DNA of 64,000 bases. Source: Oegoconia quadripuncta (Eukaryota > Arthropoda > Insecta > Lepidoptera > Autostichidae). Within the stretch, counting starts at the first letter, position 1. Each line of letters starts with the position of its first letter. The stretch is taken from assembly GCA_949316235.1 (NCBI GenBank), contig OX438751.1:8890413-8954412 (forward strand), written 5' to 3'. A program made the position numbers and the translations under genes. Shown piece by piece: positions 54,001 through 62,090 of the stretch. The notes under the pieces were generated by a model that was not told where the DNA came from, made no database searches, and saw only the letters and a program-made list of their open reading frames with translations.

Positions 54001-57000
54001 GTTTGTCACTTTTGCACACGCTTATAAGTGTTAAAGAGATAGATATAACAATGTCTGTTGACAGTGAAATGTCGAATGCGTGAGAATCGAGGTCCTGAGA
54101 TGTGAGCGTACTTTATGTAGATAAGTTATAAACTCGCAACACTTGGAAATAATTTGCAGACCTTTAGTTTTCCCGCTATGTCAGATGACACGTCTCATAG
54201 GTGATTACTAAATATTATTTTGCTTTACACTATGCCTCAACTGTGACTTGGAGTCATTATGTACTTACCGCTCCTGAGAGCCAGTCCGGAGGGTTGCGCG
54301 AAAGCAGCGGTATTGGGATACGCACTGTTACGCGCCGCCTCCGCGCCTGAGCCCGCTATACATACGCATGTACCTACATAACAATATATAGTTTGAATTA
54401 TATTCTACAACAAGGTTCCCATGGATATACGGAATCTTCCGCTTAATAAATTTAAACTTATTATAAAACAAAAATTATGTAAAAAGGGATATTACAAAAT
54501 TTCAGACTACATTAATGAAAGTAATCCATGGGATTAAACGGCTCCTCTACACGATATATAAAATTGTTGTAACCTTTCTTGATTGTAAATGATTGATTGA
54601 AAAGAGACAAACCCTCTGAGTTTCTCGCTAGCTCTTCTCAGTAGTGGTCGCGTTTCGAGCTAGTGGTAGTTTAAAAAACAAATGACGTTCATAAGTGCAT
54701 ATTGTATTGCCTACATGAATAAATGATTTTCATTTCATTTCATTTCCAATTTTCATTGGTTTTGGAGCCGAAAATCATGTATTACCAAAAATGGTATGTC
54801 CATATTATCTAAGATAAAGAGATGTGAAATTGTTCTTGACGCTAGAACATGTAGTAACGCTCTCTTAGCCACACTTAGAATGGTATGTTATGTTTGAAAG
54901 GTCGCTAATTCGAATACACTAGGGGCTTATGTTTAGATAATGAATACGAAGATGTTTCCAAGAGTTATGGATGTTTTTCATTAAAATATGTACTTAATTA
55001 CAAAAAAAATGTATTTGTGTAGTATAGCAACCATCTGGTATCCATAATACAAGCTTAGTTGCTTAATGTGGAATTAAATGGCGGAAATAGTGGTCGTCGG
55101 GAATGCGAATATCTGTAATTTTCGCTTACGCATTACAAAGCGCCAGATTCAATCGTTCTCCAGGATTGATGAACTCACGTTTAATATTCTATTCTGTAAG
55201 TCTTTGTAACCGTCTCTGTGGCTCAATGTACCATAATGTAAGATAAGGTTTACAACTCGGAGGTCACGAAAAGAATAGAGACCCGTCTCTTTCAGTGGGT
55301 GTCGTAAAAGGCGACTATGGGACTCTCCACCAAAAAATATCTACAGATTTGCTCGTCACATGTGCATTTCTGTATATTTCGTAAGATGAACCGTGGATGT
55401 TGTTTCAACCATTGAACTGTAATGTTTGGGATATCTCTGACCACCCCATTTGGGATAAAGGTCGTGACATGACTTTATGTTCGGAGGTCACGGGTTCGAT
55501 TCCCAGCGAAGTATTTATTTAGTTATCGGTCTGCCTGGTAGTAGGTTATTTTTAACCATCTTATCTAAATCTGACGACAATCGGCTATGTTGATAGCATT
55601 TGTTGACTTCCGGCTGTTTGAGATAAGAAAGCCAGTCCCCCCAATAAGTTAGGTTCCGGGTGAGTGCGCTTCGACCTTATCTTCATTTAAACTCAGGTGA
55701 GATTGAGATCAAACCCTGCTTCGTCGTGCATAAAAAATGTCTATTTTGTTATTATTGTAAGTTATTATGATGGATGATACGAACCTTCGGTGAAAGTCTT
55801 GTACTTCCACCATATGGTGTTGTCGAGGAAGAGGGCCCAGATCTGGTGCGAGCCAGCGCATGCGATTAGGAGCACACGACGTTTCTCGTCCTTCTTCTCT
55901 TTCTCCTTCTCCTTCTCGGTGGTGGGCAACGCCGTTCCCAGCGCTCCACGACCTAAGAGGATCAAGGGTTACTCCAACTTCTCTATTGGCCTATCTGCAT
56001 ACAAAAAATAAATGCCAGAAATACAATGTTAACTTCCAATAACGTTTAGTGATATAATGAGCATCATCAGCCCGTAAACATCCCACTGCAGGCTTTCCCT
56101 CGTAAATGAAGGAGTATGGACTGTAGTCCACCACGCTGGCCCAATGCGGGTTGGGGACTTCACATGCCTTTAAATTTTTATTTCTCAAGCATGCAGGTTT
56201 CGTCGCGATGTTTTCCTTCATCGTTTAGGAGCAGTCGGGTAAATGCACATAAGTAATTAAATTTAAAAACTCATTGGTACATGGCCTGCCAGAGAATCGA
56301 ACACGGACCTCCCAAATTAGGGCACCGCGTCTTAACCGCTGAGCCACCGACGCTAGATCTAAGTATTTGATATTAATTTCAACCTGATACGTCCTCGCAT
56401 TTCTGAGAAAATAGGTCTTGACAGACAGACGGACAAATGTTAGAAGAGCTCCTTTTGAGGAACCCTAAAAATACTAAGAATAAAATTTTTCTTGTCTTTA
56501 AAAATACAAAAAAATCTGAAATATTTGCTACTCTCAAACTCCCTTTAAATGTATATATTTTTTAAATATGTTACCGACTTGGCGACGTTTTACACAAGCA
56601 CACAACACAATTCTTTGATATAATCAAAATAGCTGAATGCCACTGAGAATTCTATCATAATAACTAATAAGAACGAGAATCAAACTTGCATGCAGTTAAT
56701 TTGTCTGGTGGTGTACTACTACCGTCACCTGTTGCCTCTGCCTTGTCGGTCACTGCGCCGGGCGGGGCGGGGGGCGGGGGAGGGGGCGGCTGCAGCGGCC
56801 GCACTGACATGTCCATATCGGGCGTAGTATACAGCAACACATCCCACGGCGATGATAGCTCTTGGAGGCCGAGGCATTTGCCACCTGGTCGATAAATTGT
56901 TACATCTTGCGTGAAAATCGAAGAGGCGCGCGATACACAATCCTCACTTAATATTATAAAGTTTGTGCGTGTGTGTGTGTTTGTATGCGTGAATGTTTGT

Positions 57001-59281
57001 TACCTCTTTACGGCTGGACAGATTCGGTTGGTAGGCAAACTAGGACCTGGATTTATATATAGGCAACTTTTTAAAAGTGACTGGTTGCTGTAGGATAGGT
57101 ATTATTAGTGGAAGTGCTTTTGAGTCATAGAGTGCCGCATTTGGTAGTAGAATAAATTATAGGCGTACGAAACCGCGGGTAACAACTAGTGTGTATATAA
57201 AAAGATTTTGTTGATTAAAGATTTTTTATTTCCCCCTATGCTTGAGCTCCTTATGTCAATAAATGGCAACAACTTATAATAACATTCGATAACCACAAAA
57301 ATATTCCTAAATAACGTGTACTGAAAATTTAATTAAAAAATACCCACACAAAATAATTTTTAATTAGATATATAAAATATAAAAATAATTTCCAAATGTT
57401 TGCAGTATTTTTTAGAATGAAACTGTTTGTCTCGGAAAAACGACCCTATAACCTATTTGTTAATGCTGTTTGTTAATCTACATCTAATTATGCTTGAAAA
57501 AAAATTTACATTCAATTTCAAACACTTCTTTTGCTATGCGCTAAAAAAACTAACTTATTATTATTTTTCTAATTAAAAACGATTTCTCATGGCTATTTTC
57601 TTATTTAATTTTCTGATTTTATAATTTATTTATTCGCATTGTAATACTGTGACATAAAGTTAGTTTTTTTCAATTGACTGACCGTAACTATAATTCTTGG
57701 ACTGGTAACTTCATAACAACCACGACACAGCTTTCTCTAGTATGGGGTTAAAGGTTACTCCAAACATTGTAAACGTGTCTTGTTAGCAGGTGTATCAATA
57801 TAACTATTGTACCATATTAGAAGTAAATATTTTTCATTTTCATTTACGATTTACTGCTTTTCTGTATCGTGTTGTCGTGTCCATAATAAATTATTCTTAT
57901 TGTTACACACCTTGATCGCCATGCGCCCCCTGGCGGCCGGTACCAGCCAGCACCTCCACAGTGCCCTCGTCCAGGTGTATGGCACGTACCGCGTGGTTGT
58001 CCGTATCGCACACCGCTATCACGCTACTCGACAACCAGCAGAGCCCTTGCGGGGCGTTGAACTGCGCATCGTTCAGTTCTGAAAACAGGAAACGTGCAAT
58101 TGGCGAAATGTCTCTGCCTTGTGAGTTACTTTATTTAATTATTTATTTACTTTAAGGTACATTAACAGTAGCACATATATTATAGTCCGACGTGACATGG
58201 TTTTGTGGTACAGTTCTTATATGTCTACCAATTACAAAATGTACTCAATGTTAATGATAAAAGACAATGAAGAATCAAATGAAAAAAAAATGAGAAACGA
58301 ATAAGTACTAGATGCGGCACTTTTCAAAGGGTCAACGGATCGTAGTTTGTGTAAAAGGCACAAAGACCAGATCTCACCAGAGCACCAGCGTCGTTAATGA
58401 GTGTTCCCAAAATATCAATGAGCGCTAACGGGGTGTGCTCAGCCTGGTGATTATAGCAATAATCATGAAAAGCGATTCAAATCGGGCCATATAGAAACTT
58501 ATGTCCAGCAGTGGACTTCTATAGGATGTTGATGAATGACCTCAATTAACGACAACATCAAGTTCATCTACTACTATAGACTCCGAAGTTCAAATGACAA
58601 TGTTAGAACATCTACATCAAGAACTTATAGAAGTCCACTGTTGAACATAAGCCTCTCCCTTTGAGCGATTTGCGTCACCTTTCATAGGAAGGTCTGACCT
58701 AATAGTCACTTGTGCAGGCGGGTTTGCGATCGCAGAATTTTAGGAACTTCACACCAATGAAGCTGCTGTTCATCATCGGGCTTTCTGTTATATTATTTCG
58801 GGTTATATTTGTCGTGATCTCTTAATCGTCTTTTAAGAGACAGACGGAAAGAGACGGGTTGGTTCCTATTCTGATGTGCCGGGAACCACACGGCTCGGTT
58901 TGCGAGAACACTTAGACAAAGTCTTAAACTGTCTTATTTATAGAATTTTTCTGTGGTATAAAAGTTATTGAAACTTTATTCTCCATAGAACTATTGAAAT
59001 CTCATTGATTGTAAATCAGCCCCAGCATGACATCCTTGGCGCGCGATGTAGGAGTGATAGTAGGATAGTTGTATATTTCGTCCAAGCGAAAGAGTAGGAC
59101 AAATATTTAAAATAATTTAAAAAGATTACAAACTGCCATCCTTGAAGCCAGGTTCGGGTCCGCCGATGATTCGCAGGATCATGCCGGAGCAGTCGGTGAG
59201 CAATACCCGATGGTGGCCGGTGTCGCTGATGGCCAGGAATGGCTCATCCACGCGACCGCGGTACGAGGGATTCAGGGCCAC
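50297..59281 (-). CDS. NHLRC2: NHL repeat-containing protein 2, partial gene (seven exons)
   Basis: The exons, in transcript order, are 59281-59134, 58078-57911, 56884-56729, 55952-55785, 54355-54269, 52932-52823 and 51097-50297. They total 1638 nt, or 545 residues plus a stop. Every junction keeps phase and almost all have consensus GT/AG. Six NHL blade signatures are visible: [56 protein letters not shown] and [12 protein letters not shown]. Family landmarks [16 protein letters not shown] and [10 protein letters not shown] are also present. The family is known to combine an N-terminal thioredoxin-like domain, an NHL beta-propeller and a C-terminal beta domain. The thioredoxin part (roughly 200 residues) is not in the window, so upstream exons must lie to the right, probably beyond the LINE at 60-64 kb. 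In mammals NHLRC2 is linked to cytoskeletal and phagocytic functions and to FINCA disease. Its role in insects is inferred from orthology only. Confidence 0.9.
51880..52805 (-). mobile_element. LINE 3' end in an NHLRC2 intron
   Basis: A minus-strand RT C-terminal remnant ([23 protein letters not shown], then after a one-base shift [13 protein letters not shown]) occupies about 52640-52805. The 3'UTR with GT-rich stretches and ATCCACACTAGGCTAGGCCT follows to about 51880. It is in the same orientation as NHLRC2 and begins about 20 bases after the donor of exon 52823-52932. Confidence 0.7.
52823..52932 (-). CDS. NHLRC2: NHLRC2 exon, fourth blade ([12 protein letters not shown])
   Basis: This short exon encodes [20 protein letters not shown], then [17 protein letters not shown]. 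The family counterpart is LFVADSESSTVR ... GAVKHLVGGERDPM. The acceptor is TGCCGTAG and the donor CCATTG|GTTCGT. The 110 nt move phase from 1 to 0, as required by its neighbours. A LINE reverse-transcriptase remnant begins about 20 bases past the donor. Confidence 0.88.
53486..53798 (+). mobile_element. tRNA-derived SINE (family A) in an NHLRC2 intron
   Basis: ACCACCTCCGTGGCTTAATG opens the element, followed by the B box GCGGGTTCGATCCCGAACG, CTACCACCATCTTATCCAAG, TTGTCAGAGATAAGGATAGC and TTAACATCAGGTGTGATTGA, ending GTGCATAAGAAAAAA. It is antisense to NHLRC2. Confidence 0.85.
54269..54355 (-). CDS. NHLRC2: NHLRC2 exon, AGSG...AFAQPSGL segment
   Basis: This 87-nt exon encodes [20 protein letters not shown] followed by QPSGLALRS. 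It matches the family block AGSG(x)EExRNxAYPxxAxFAQPSGL. The acceptor is TATGTATAG and the donor AGCG|GTAAGT. An in-frame stop lies immediately upstream of the acceptor, so the exon cannot extend further. The family's short GTCLRF-like segment just before AGSG is absent. Confidence 0.88.
54850..55080 (+). mobile_element. SINE (family B) in an NHLRC2 intron
   Basis: A diverged copy with GGTCGCTAATTCGAATACAC (B-box region), AGAGTTATGGATGTTTTTCA and ACCATCTGGTATCCATAATA, ending GTTGCTTAATGTGG. Confidence 0.7.
55207..55735 (+). mobile_element. SINE (family A) interrupted by a 212-bp insertion
   Basis: The SINE head (ACCGTCTCTGTGGCTCAATG) runs to TCGGAGGTCACG at 55257-55268. Foreign sequence fills 55269-55480. 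The SINE then repeats TCGGAGGTCACG at 55481 and continues into the B box (GGTTCGATTCCCAGCG) and the rest of the body. The 12-base repeat is a perfect target-site duplication. Confidence 0.9.
55269..55480. mobile_element. Short retroelement copy inserted into a SINE
   Basis: This 212-base insert is flanked by the perfect 12-base duplication TCGGAGGTCACG. It carries GGTGTCGTAAAAGGCGACTA, a motif also present at about 3980-4005, so it belongs to a dispersed family. The duplication length fits target-primed LINE-type insertion. No tail or coding sequence is evident, and the orientation is unclear. Confidence 0.75.
55785..55952 (-). CDS. NHLRC2: NHLRC2 exon with Lys/Glu tract and third blade
   Basis: It begins with the second base of a Gly codon and encodes [11 protein letters not shown], a [13 protein letters not shown] tract, then [19 protein letters not shown] and the WWKYKTFTE tail. 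The acceptor is CTCTTAG and the donor GAAG|GTTCGT. The Lys/Glu tract continues the insertion that begins in the preceding exon. Confidence 0.87.
56060..56353 (-). mobile_element. tRNA-derived SINE (family C) in an NHLRC2 intron
   Basis: On the minus strand the head reads AGCGTCGGTGGCTCAGCGGT, then TAAGACGCGGTGCCC and the B box GTGTTCGATTCTCTGGC, a recognisable tRNA-like start. The 3' part carries CGTGGTGGACTACAG and CAGTGGGATGTTTACGGGC. The same 3' part occurs alone at 24838-24930 and inside the 16-kb tandem duplication. Confidence 0.8.
56729..56884 (-). CDS. NHLRC2: NHLRC2 exon with SSPWDV motif and polyproline
   Basis: It encodes [21 protein letters not shown], in which SSPWDV is a family landmark, followed by a run of seven prolines and PAPPG. 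The acceptor is CGACCAG and the donor ACAG|GTGACG. The proline run has no counterpart in the vertebrate protein as I recall it. On the DNA it is a C-rich tract with local GC far above the neighbouring introns. Confidence 0.85.
56941..57189 (+). mobile_element. Non-autonomous Helitron in an NHLRC2 intron
   Basis: It starts TCCTCACTTAATATTATAAA after an A and ends with ACCGCGGGTAACAACTAG before T. This gives TC...CTAG ends and the same 5' motif as the copy at 1922. The middle contains a (GT)n run and diverged family sequence. It lies about 57 bases upstream (transcript sense) of the exon at 56729-56884, in antisense orientation. Confidence 0.7.
57190..57910 (-). other. NHLRC2 intron, AT-rich
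   Basis: The intron between exons 58078-57911 and 56884-56729. Apart from the Helitron at 56941 it is very AT-rich, with no recognised element. Confidence 0.6.
57911..58078 (-). CDS. NHLRC2: NHLRC2 exon, second propeller blade
   Basis: It encodes [14 protein letters not shown], then [11 protein letters not shown] and [13 protein letters not shown]. This corresponds to the family segment reading F(N/S)SPQG ... ADTENHLIRKID ... AGIG. The acceptor has a good pyrimidine tract (CCTGTTTTCAG) and the donor is CAAG|GTGTGT. The exon is 168 nt and starts in phase 1. Confidence 0.88.
58079..59133 (-). other. NHLRC2 intron with repeat debris
   Basis: It contains short inverted pieces around 58500-58640 (TGTCCAGCAGTGGACTTCTA against TAGAAGTCCACTGTTGAACA), belonging to the same dispersed repeat as at 29280, and a fragment near 58860-58920. 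No exon was found. Confidence 0.6.
59134..59281 (-). CDS. NHLRC2: NHLRC2 exon, first propeller blade
   Basis: This exon encodes 49 residues starting [14 protein letters not shown] and containing [10 protein letters not shown] and [11 protein letters not shown]. These match the first NHL blade of NHLRC2, immediately after the linker that follows the thioredoxin-like domain. The acceptor is CAG before 59281, with a weak pyrimidine tract. The donor (GTTTGT after GGC A) is also weak, but it is the only nearby GT that restores the frame with the next exon. Confidence 0.85.
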
Positions 59282-59844
59282 CTGATTAGCATTTATACAT
59301 TTGTTACTCCATACGTCAGCTAGAGACGCGTGTATCATGCACAAACAAGTGGGACTATCGCCGTAGCATACACACTCACTTAGCTAAAAACCCGTGTACG
59401 GGTACCCGCTTTAAAAAGCCTCTGCCATAAACTTATATATTACTTTACTGCGTACCTCTGCCCAAATTATTACCGACACGGAATTTAGCGCTCGGTATGT
59501 TATATTTATTCCATATAGCTACCAAGATGGGAGGACAATATTCAGACTTGCAGGGGCTTATTAGACAAAAACCCCAGGTAGAACGACATGGAAATTTTTT
59601 TGGATGTCCATGATGGAGAAGAAGTATAGAACTACAAATCGTAGTTTTTAATTAAACAAGTTTCATGAAATATATAATAATGAGCTTTTTTTGAGAAATT
59701 TAATTTGGTAATTATTATCCAATAATAAAGGCTATCTTTATTTTGTATAACAGTATCATAGCTGTTGGTGATGTCATACTCAAGAAACTGGGATAAAGTA
59801 AAAAAGAATTTGTAGGGAGCAATCAAGTAGTATACGGGTGTAGA

Positions 59845-60000
59845 GGGGTGTCCTTTAATTGGCATAATCTAATTGTCCTAATATAAATCCGCATAACAGA
59901 TTTGGCATAACGCAAATGCGCATAATATTAAATCCGCCTAATAATAAAATCACATAATACAAAAACTGCATAATAATAAAACTGCATAATAGTGCATATC
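59845..60000 (+). repeat. Degenerate tandem repeat of CATAATA-type units
   Basis: CCGCATAACA, GGCATAACG, GCGCATAATATTAAATCCGC, CTAATAATAAAATCACATAA, ACTGCATAATAATAAAACTG and CATAATAGTG repeat a unit of roughly 14-18 bases with a CATAAT core. It lies just before the LINE 5'UTR. Confidence 0.65.
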
Positions 60001-60410
60001 ATTATCTAGTATAACTTTAATATTTATAAAATCAATTTACATTTTATAAATTTTTCTAAAAGTTTCTGTCAACTGTCAAACATAAAGAACATAGCCTCCG
60101 TGTAAAAGTGTTACAAAAACTAGAAAAACGAAGCGGATCGTCACAAATACCTCACTAACCGAAAATTCATATAAGGTTTGCCGGTCAATAAACGTTTTCT
60201 AGTGGAAAAATGCACCCCAAGAGGAAAACTTGTGAGTGAAAAAATCCGTAGACCAAAGTGAGTCAGCCATTTTTTACCACCTAACCTCAAAAAGACAATT
60301 ACTGAGCAAAGTACCACTTCGTTCAAGACAATTGCCAAGTTCGGATACACACAAAATCTGCTCAGGCACAGATGATAAACACGCATAAAGGATATACCAG
60401 ACAGACTTGA

Positions 60411-61232
60411 GTGTTACCATATAAAAATAAAAACCACCAATTAGTAGATTTTACAGAAGTGCGGAGCAAAATGAGTCTAGATCAACAATTGAAATTTCTG
60501 TTAGCGGAAATGAAGGTAGAACTTGTAAAACAAACGGCAAGTATTACGGAAAACCTCACTATATCACTATCAAAGACCTTAGATGAAAAAATTAAGCCAC
60601 TTTTAAAGGAAAATGAGGCATTGAAAGCACAAACAGAAACTTTAAAAATAAAAATTGGGAACTTAGAAAGAGCAGCAAGAGAAAAAAACATAATACTGCA
60701 TGGTGTAGAAGAAAAGGAATCGAGCACCCTGGAACTTTTGGAAACCGTGATTGAAACCTTCAATCAGGTCAGCACGAAAGGAAAGCTAGATAAATGGGAC
60801 CGCTGGGAAATTAGCAAAGCACAGAGATTAGGGAAACGAGTAGAAGGAAAAAAGAGACCTATCCTAGTGTCAGTCACTTTAGTTTGGAGGAAAATAGAGC
60901 TACTAAAGAACAAAAAATTTTTTCCGGAAGACATATATATAACAGAAGACTTCCCACAAGATGTCTTGAGGAAAAGAAACGAACTAAGAAAGATACAAAT
61001 GGAAGAAATAAAGAAAGGCAACATTTGCTATATTAAATACGACAGACTCATAACAAAAAAAAAGGAAACGAATGATAAAAGAAAAAGGTCACCAACAAGC
61101 TCCCCCCAACCCCAGGACCACCAGGCAGATTTTTCGAACCAGAGAGCTCCAGCTAAAATAAATAAAACAAAGGCGTTCAACGAAATACAACGAGCTAGAT
61201 CTCATTCAGTCTCTGAAAAAAGCAGCATTTAA
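60411..61232 (+). CDS. LINE ORF1 (coiled coil, RRM-like)
   Basis: The ORF has 273 residues; MSLDQQLKFLLAEM at residue 21 is an alternative start. An N-terminal coiled coil (about residues 25-95, LLAEMKVELVKQ to LKIKIGNLE) is followed by REKNIILHGVEEKE and KRPILVSVTLVWRKIELLKN, resembling the RRM-like core of L1-type ORF1 proteins. The tail is basic (KKKETNDKRKRS). By family analogy it is an RNA-binding chaperone that packages LINE RNA. It is separated from ORF2 by about 156 bases. Confidence 0.75.
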   Translation: MLPYKNKNHQLVDFTEVRSKMSLDQQLKFLLAEMKVELVKQTASITENLTISLSKTLDEKIKPLLKENEALKAQTETLKIKIGNLERAAREKNIILHGVEEKESSTLELLETVIETFNQVSTKGKLDKWDRWEISKAQRLGKRVEGKKRPILVSVTLVWRKIELLKNKKFFPEDIYITEDFPQDVLRKRNELRKIQMEEIKKGNICYIKYDRLITKKKETNDKRKRSPTSSPQPQDHQADFSNQRAPAKINKTKAFNEIQRARSHSVSEKSSI

Positions 61233-61388
61233 CAATTATTACCCATCAGTAACCAAAAGACAACTCAGACGGAAATAAATAAAACTAGAAGAAACAAAAC
61301 ATTCCCCAACCCGGCTGGTCCCCGTGGGGAATTAGACCAAAGCCCTCTAAGATTAAAAGAAGAAACTCTCGAGAAACGTAAAAACAAT

Positions 61389-62090
61389 ATGTACATAGCA
61401 ACATTAAACACCCGCACCCTAAGAACTAAAGAGTCACTAATAGAACTAGAATCCGCCCTGAAAACAATAAAATGGGATGTACTAGGACTCTCAGAAGTCA
61501 GAAGGATGGGAGAAGAGATTAAGGACTATGGAGACTACATACTATATTATAAAGGTGAGACACCAGGCTTGTATGGAGTGGGGTTCATGGTCAATCACAA
61601 ACATCGCGATAAGATAGAAGAATTCATAGGTTTATCCGAACGCATTGCGATACTCAACATAAGGGTACCAAACTATAATGAAAATTGGTCTATAGTCCAA
61701 ACATACGCACCGACAGATCAAGCAAACGCCGAAATTAAAGACAAGTTCTACGAAGATCTGAAAACAGCTATGAACATGACACACAAAACCACAATTGTAA
61801 TGGGGGATTTTAATAGTCAAATCGGTGTGAGGAAGAAAGGCGAGGAAAGAATGGTAGGTCAGTTCAGTACCGGAAAAAGAAACGATAATGGAGATAGACT
61901 ATTAAACTTCGCTCTACAAAATGATCTGAAGATACTGAATAGTTTCTACAAGAAAAAACCCAATAGAAAATGGACGTGGATCTCACCCTGTGGGAGAGTG
62001 AGAAATGAGATAGATTTCATACTAGCGAGAGACCAAAAAAAAAATATTTCGCAATGTGGAAACAGTGAACAACCTGAACTTCAACACTAA
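61389..62090 (+). CDS. LINE ORF2, APE-type endonuclease part
   Basis: The ORF has 233 residues up to a premature stop. Endonuclease motifs are MYIATLNTRTLRTKE, VLGLSEVRRMGEE, VQTYAPTDQAN, TIVMGDFNSQIGVRKKG and GRVRNEIDFILARD. This enzyme nicks the target DNA for reverse transcription. The frame is lost in an A10 run at 62035-62044. With nine A's the frame would continue into the RT with no other change. Confidence 0.85.
   Translation: MYIATLNTRTLRTKESLIELESALKTIKWDVLGLSEVRRMGEEIKDYGDYILYYKGETPGLYGVGFMVNHKHRDKIEEFIGLSERIAILNIRVPNYNENWSIVQTYAPTDQANAEIKDKFYEDLKTAMNMTHKTTIVMGDFNSQIGVRKKGEERMVGQFSTGKRNDNGDRLLNFALQNDLKILNSFYKKKPNRKWTWISPCGRVRNEIDFILARDQKKNISQCGNSEQPELQH

Noticed and set aside
53810..54034. 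74-residue plus-strand ORF in a GC-rich stretch
   Set aside because: It lies within an NHLRC2 intron just after a SINE tail and has no domain or conservation signal that I can see.
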